6,892 nucleotides of DNA from Alphaproteobacteria bacterium (GTDB lineage Bacteria; Pseudomonadota; Alphaproteobacteria; 16-39-46). Below, piece after piece: positions 6,265-6,892 of this stretch. Position 1 is the stretch's first letter. Every line of letters begins with the position of its first letter. The notes under the pieces are model-generated. The model was not told where the DNA came from and did not search any database. It saw only the letters and a program-made list of their open reading frames with translations. The stretch lies in contig CANMHY010000036.1 of NCBI GenBank assembly GCA_947497675.1, positions 1-6,892 on the forward strand, in the 5' to 3' direction. A program made the translations under genes and the position numbers.

Positions 6265-6892
6265 CAGGGCCGCCTCAAGAAAGATTTATTCCGCCCCCTT
6301 TGAAATGACATTTTTGAGAGTATCTTGATTCCAACCACAGGCCTTACGGGCGCCCTTGATGCTCATGCGTGTGGTGGGTCCGAGGCTCTGCACGTAGGTC
6401 TGCAGCATGTTACAGCAAAGGTGCCGCAGGACTGACATCACCTCTGCTGCATTGCCCTTTCGCGTGCGCAGATAATCCTCATCAAACGACATGTCCAGCA
6501 CCCAGTGGAAGGCCTCTACCGCCCAATGTGACCGCACGGCTTCCAATAGATTGTCTGCTTTCTTTTGCAGGGAAGAGATGTAATATCTTGTTTCAGATGA
6601 TTTTTTTCCATTTTTCTCTATTATGCTTTCAATGCGAATGAGGCTTTGGATCGTCTTCCAATGGGGATGAAGCTCGGGTAGCCACGCCACATTAGTGGTA
6701 ACCCTGATACGCCGCTCTTCAATCCGACCGTGGCCTTTGTCAACATCCTTGTAATCTTCCCATTGTTCGCTCTCTGGGGATTTTTCAAAGTAAAGCCGGA
6801 CATCGTCATTCAGATTTCCTTGATTGCCTTTAAGGAAAAAAATGTAGTCGCCGTCCTTGGATTTGATAAGATTTGCAATTTCAAATTGACAG
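6265..6892 (-). mobile_element. ISAs1-family insertion sequence, transposase 3' end side (cut by window edge)
   Basis: The element contains the transposase 3' half and ends a little past its stop. The likely terminal inverted repeat begins CAGGGCCGCC on the plus strand at about 6265, 21 bases beyond the stop codon; CAGGGC-like ends are usual in this family as I remember it. The other end lies outside the window, so neither the matching repeat nor the target duplication can be checked, and the exact boundary is uncertain. By eye the element is richer in G+C than the flanking DNA, which fits later arrival. Confidence 0.6.
6286..6892 (-). CDS. ISAs1-family DDE transposase, C-terminal half (cut by window edge)
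   Basis: 201 codons are visible in a single open frame entering from the right edge (first full codon at 6891) and ending at TAA (6288-6286). Family motifs in order: YIFFLKGNQGNL (visible residues 16-27), GHGRIEERR (53-61), then the hallmark SHWAVEAFHWVLDMSFDED followed by YLRTRKGNAAEVMSVLRH. The Glu in HWAVE is expected to be the last acidic residue of the DDE triad. The first two catalytic Asp residues lie in the missing N-terminal half. The C-terminus, SIKGARKACGWNQDTL and a few more residues, is a natural family ending, so the 3' side is intact. Start codons within the visible part (such as GTG at 6690) are internal and not real starts. Confidence 0.93.
   Translation of the reverse strand, partial: CQFEIANLIKSKDGDYIFFLKGNQGNLNDDVRLYFEKSPESEQWEDYKDVDKGHGRIEERRIRVTTNVAWLPELHPHWKTIQSLIRIESIIEKNGKKSSETRYYISSLQKKADNLLEAVRSHWAVEAFHWVLDMSFDEDYLRTRKGNAAEVMSVLRHLCCNMLQTYVQSLGPTTRMSIKGARKACGWNQDTLKNVISKGAE

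Noticed and set aside
6621..6809. A 62-codon minus-strand frame overlapping the transposase.
   Set aside because: It is a shadow: the neighbouring frame gives the continuous ISAs1-family protein with its motifs, so there is no frameshift in the transposase.

Overview
The window is an alphaproteobacterial-type chromosomal segment in which every supported gene lies on the minus strand, so transcription runs from high to low coordinates. Most of it is the front half of a respiratory complex I operon in the order nuoA-nuoB-nuoC-nuoD-nuoE-nuoF-nuoG. nuoC and nuoD are separate genes, and nuoG is cut off by the left edge. Together these genes encode the peripheral arm (NuoB-G: NADH oxidation at NuoF/E, the Fe-S wire through NuoG and NuoB, quinone reduction at the NuoB/D interface) and the first membrane subunit, NuoA. 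The genes are tightly coupled, with four-base ATGA overlaps or gaps of a few bases.

Upstream of nuoA on the same strand lies the striking feature: a ubiquitin gene (5481-5720). Its 74-residue core matches animal ubiquitin at 59 of 74 positions by my own alignment. It stops right after LRLR, without the C-terminal Gly-Gly needed for conjugation. Just ahead of it, from a well-spaced ribosome binding site and an ATG at 5772, runs a classic Sec signal peptide (MKKILCALIM...SVNETF) that is one base out of frame with the ubiquitin. Skipping a single C at 5709, in a TTT-C context, would fuse them as ...[11 protein letters not shown], with a signal peptidase site exactly before the ubiquitin methionine. 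The locus therefore looks like an exported, non-conjugatable ubiquitin that is either recently frameshifted, read by +1 slippage at a possible slippery site, or affected by a one-base sequence error.

Right of the ubiquitin gene is about 330 bp with no convincing gene, then a tRNA-Asp(GUC) gene with encoded CCA (6100-6176), then the 3' half of an ISAs1-family transposase running off the right edge, with a probable IS end near 6265. Between ubiquitin and nuoA (5315-5480) are two adjacent perfect inverted repeats without U-tracts.

Organism (inference): a fairly AT-rich alphaproteobacterium with a complete aerobic complex I operon, an insertion sequence and a eukaryote-derived ubiquitin carrying a secretion signal. 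This fits an intracellular symbiont or parasite of a protist (Holosporales- or Rickettsiales-like), but the window alone does not fix the taxon.
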